From positions 1 to 64,000 of the forward strand of contig NZ_JAZDCH010000025.1 of NCBI RefSeq assembly GCF_036311905.1: 64,000 bases of DNA. The letters are read 5' to 3'. Under the pieces are notes generated by a model. That model was not told the origin of the DNA. It saw only the letters and a list, made by a program, of their open reading frames with translations, and did not search any database. Source of the stretch: Brachybacterium sp036311905. GTDB lineage: Bacteria; Actinomycetota; Actinomycetes; Actinomycetales; Dermabacteraceae. The position numbers and the translations under genes are program-made. Within the stretch, counting starts at the first letter, position 1. Each line of letters opens with the position of its first letter. Positions 62,879-64,000 of the stretch are shown one piece after another.

Positions 62879-63781
62879 CTAGCGTGAGGTCGTCTGCTCC
62901 TCGACGCGTCGATAGACGCCCTCCGCCGTCCGCTGCCGCAGCTGGGAGCGGGCCGGCTCCTCGAGCGCATCCACCGCGTCGAGCAGCTCCTGCACGCCGG
63001 AGCGCAGGTCGAGCGGCACGGGGGCGATGGGCCAGTCCGAGCCGAACATCAGCCGCTCCGCTCCGAAGGCGTCGAGCGCCACCTCGAGCACCCGGGCCAC
63101 GTCCCCCGGGCCGGGTCCGCGACCGCTCGTGGACAGCCCCGAGAACTTCGCGACGACCGTGGGCACCTCCGCGGCCTCGCGCAGCTGCTCCTCCCACTGG
63201 CGCATCGCCGCGGCGTCCCCGAAGGGCGGCTTGGCGAGATGGTCGAGCACGACGGTGAGATCGGGGACCTCGCGGGCGACCCGCGTCGCCTGCCGCAGGT
63301 GGCGAGGGTAGGCGTCGGGGACGTCAAGGGGCAGGCCGCGGGCGGCAAGCAGCTGCAGGGAGCGGCGCACCGTCGCCCGGTCGAGGAAGCCCGGGTCGGG
63401 GTCGTCGTGCACGAGGTGCCGCACGCCGACGACGCGGTGCATCGCCGCGGAGTCGTCGAGCAGCTGGGCGACCCCGTGCGGGTCGTCGAGCGGCAGCCAG
63501 GCCACGACGTCGACCCGCTCGACCCCGCCGCTGCCGCCGGGGATCGTCCCCGCCTCGATCCGCTCGGCGGCGGCCTGCATCGCGAGTGTGTCCGTGCGGG
63601 TGTCGTCGGCCTGGACCAGCACTACGCGGCGCACGCCGACGACGGCGAGCTGCGGGGCGACGTCCTCCCAGCGCACATCGCGACGCAGACCCTCAGGCGC
63701 TCCCGCGAGCCATCCGTAGCCGCCGCCGGAGAGGTCCCACAGGTGCAGGTGGGTGTCCGTGAGACCCGCGTGATCAGGCAC
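62879..63781 (-). CDS. amidohydrolase, L-fucono-1,5-lactonase type
   Basis: This 300 aa TIM-barrel lactonase (COG3618) has DTHLHLWDLSGGGYGWL (HxH metal motif), LVQADDTRTDT, GVRHLVHDDPDPGFLD, LDHLAKPPF and MFGSDWPIAP with the catalytic Asp. L-fuconolactonases open the lactone made by L-fucose dehydrogenase. The GTG start overlaps the upstream aldo/keto reductase gene by 8 bp. Substrates such as galactonolactone or rhamnonolactone are also possible. Confidence 0.85.
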   Translation of the reverse strand: MPDHAGLTDTHLHLWDLSGGGYGWLAGAPEGLRRDVRWEDVAPQLAVVGVRRVVLVQADDTRTDTLAMQAAAERIEAGTIPGGSGGVERVDVVAWLPLDDPHGVAQLLDDSAAMHRVVGVRHLVHDDPDPGFLDRATVRRSLQLLAARGLPLDVPDAYPRHLRQATRVAREVPDLTVVLDHLAKPPFGDAAAMRQWEEQLREAAEVPTVVAKFSGLSTSGRGPGPGDVARVLEVALDAFGAERLMFGSDWPIAPVPLDLRSGVQELLDAVDALEEPARSQLRQRTAEGVYRRVEEQTTSR

Positions 63782-64000
63782 CGAGCTCCTCCCACAGCGC
63801 CGCGGGGATCTCCCGGTGGAACCGCTCGAGGTTCTGGCGGACCTGGGCCCCGGTCCGCATGCCGAGCACTACGGAGCCGATCGCGGGGTGGCGACGCGGG
63901 AACTGCAGGGCGACGTCCGGCAGCTCGACGCCGTGCCGGGCGGCGAGCGCGGCGAGCTCCCGGGCCCGCTCGAGCATCTCCGTCGGCGCCTGCCCGTACT
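63774..64000 (-). CDS. aldo/keto reductase, D-threo-aldose 1-dehydrogenase type (partial)
   Basis: Only the C-terminal 75 residues lie in the window; the frame is open to the edge (upstream codons read YGQAPTE). The segment LAARHGVELPDVALQFPRRH, then VVLGMRTGAQVRQNLERF and IPAALWEELG, is the C-terminus of an aldo/keto reductase. It fits the aldose/L-fucose dehydrogenase group. With the lactonase it would give the first two steps of oxidative fucose breakdown. Confidence 0.8.
   Translation of the reverse strand, partial: YGQAPTEMLERARELAALAARHGVELPDVALQFPRRHPAIGSVVLGMRTGAQVRQNLERFHREIPAALWEELGA

Overview
The window is chromosomal DNA of a high-GC Gram-positive actinomycete. Gene order and protein sequences fit Micrococcales, most likely Dermabacteraceae (Brachybacterium or a close relative). 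That placement rests on gene content, the style of the rRNA operon and extreme G/C preference at third codon positions; no database search was possible. Nothing here looks like a prophage, insertion sequence or CRISPR array. Nearly everything is core metabolism, information processing or envelope biology, with a few lineage-specific islands.

Layout. 1-5731: an rRNA operon on the minus strand (5S, 23S, 16S, no spacer tRNA) with its leader and two stacked promoters. 5732-12156: menG, serC, a MarR regulator coupled to an NCS2 purine permease, nagB and type II NADH dehydrogenase. 12254-21599: the minus-strand block rplY-pth-mfd-mazG-eno-ftsB-DUF501-ppx. 21991-26718: doxX, prs-glmU with tRNA-Gln just upstream, and TetR and MarR regulators. 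26808-36602: an ABC-F ATPase, a DUF222/HNH nuclease, tatD-ksgA-ispE, a cysteine-free L32 gene, rsmI and a protein O-mannosyltransferase. From memory this follows the M. tuberculosis Rv1002-Rv1026 order, but rpfB is missing from between tatD and ksgA.

36659-44824: malQ, luxS behind a LysR-like ligand-binding protein that lacks a DNA-binding domain, a small cassette that looks linked to type VII secretion (39954-42484), two coupled alpha/beta hydrolases and a TetR gene. 44942-46887: a sugar isomerase/oxidoreductase pair divergent from that TetR across a clear palindrome. 46994-53235: an Hsp70-like ATPase, tRNA-Ala, an IMPase-family phosphatase, a lactone oxidase, an alanine-racemase-fold enzyme and a GlpR/SepX-like membrane protein. 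53272-58764: rimJ-like acetyltransferase, 5-FCL, FmdB-type zinc ribbon, SAF protein, mscL, mutY, argA and a DedA protein, matching the Rv0985-Rv0996 region but without galU and glp. 58939-64000: clpC with a ClgR box, a DUF6458 protein and the start of a probable fucose-type oxidative sugar pathway.

Expression logic. Two features recur. Many adjacent genes overlap by ATGA or GTGA, which suggests translational coupling. At least 19 genes have a TANNNT -10 hexamer ending exactly 6 or 7 bases before the start codon, the geometry of leaderless mRNAs. The most unusual locus is the 39954-42484 cassette. It encodes a WXG100-like protein with a glycine-rich membrane segment and five 11-residue repeats, an EspG-like protein and a PH-like protein, and it carries two distinct, well-placed DNA repeat elements in its promoters.
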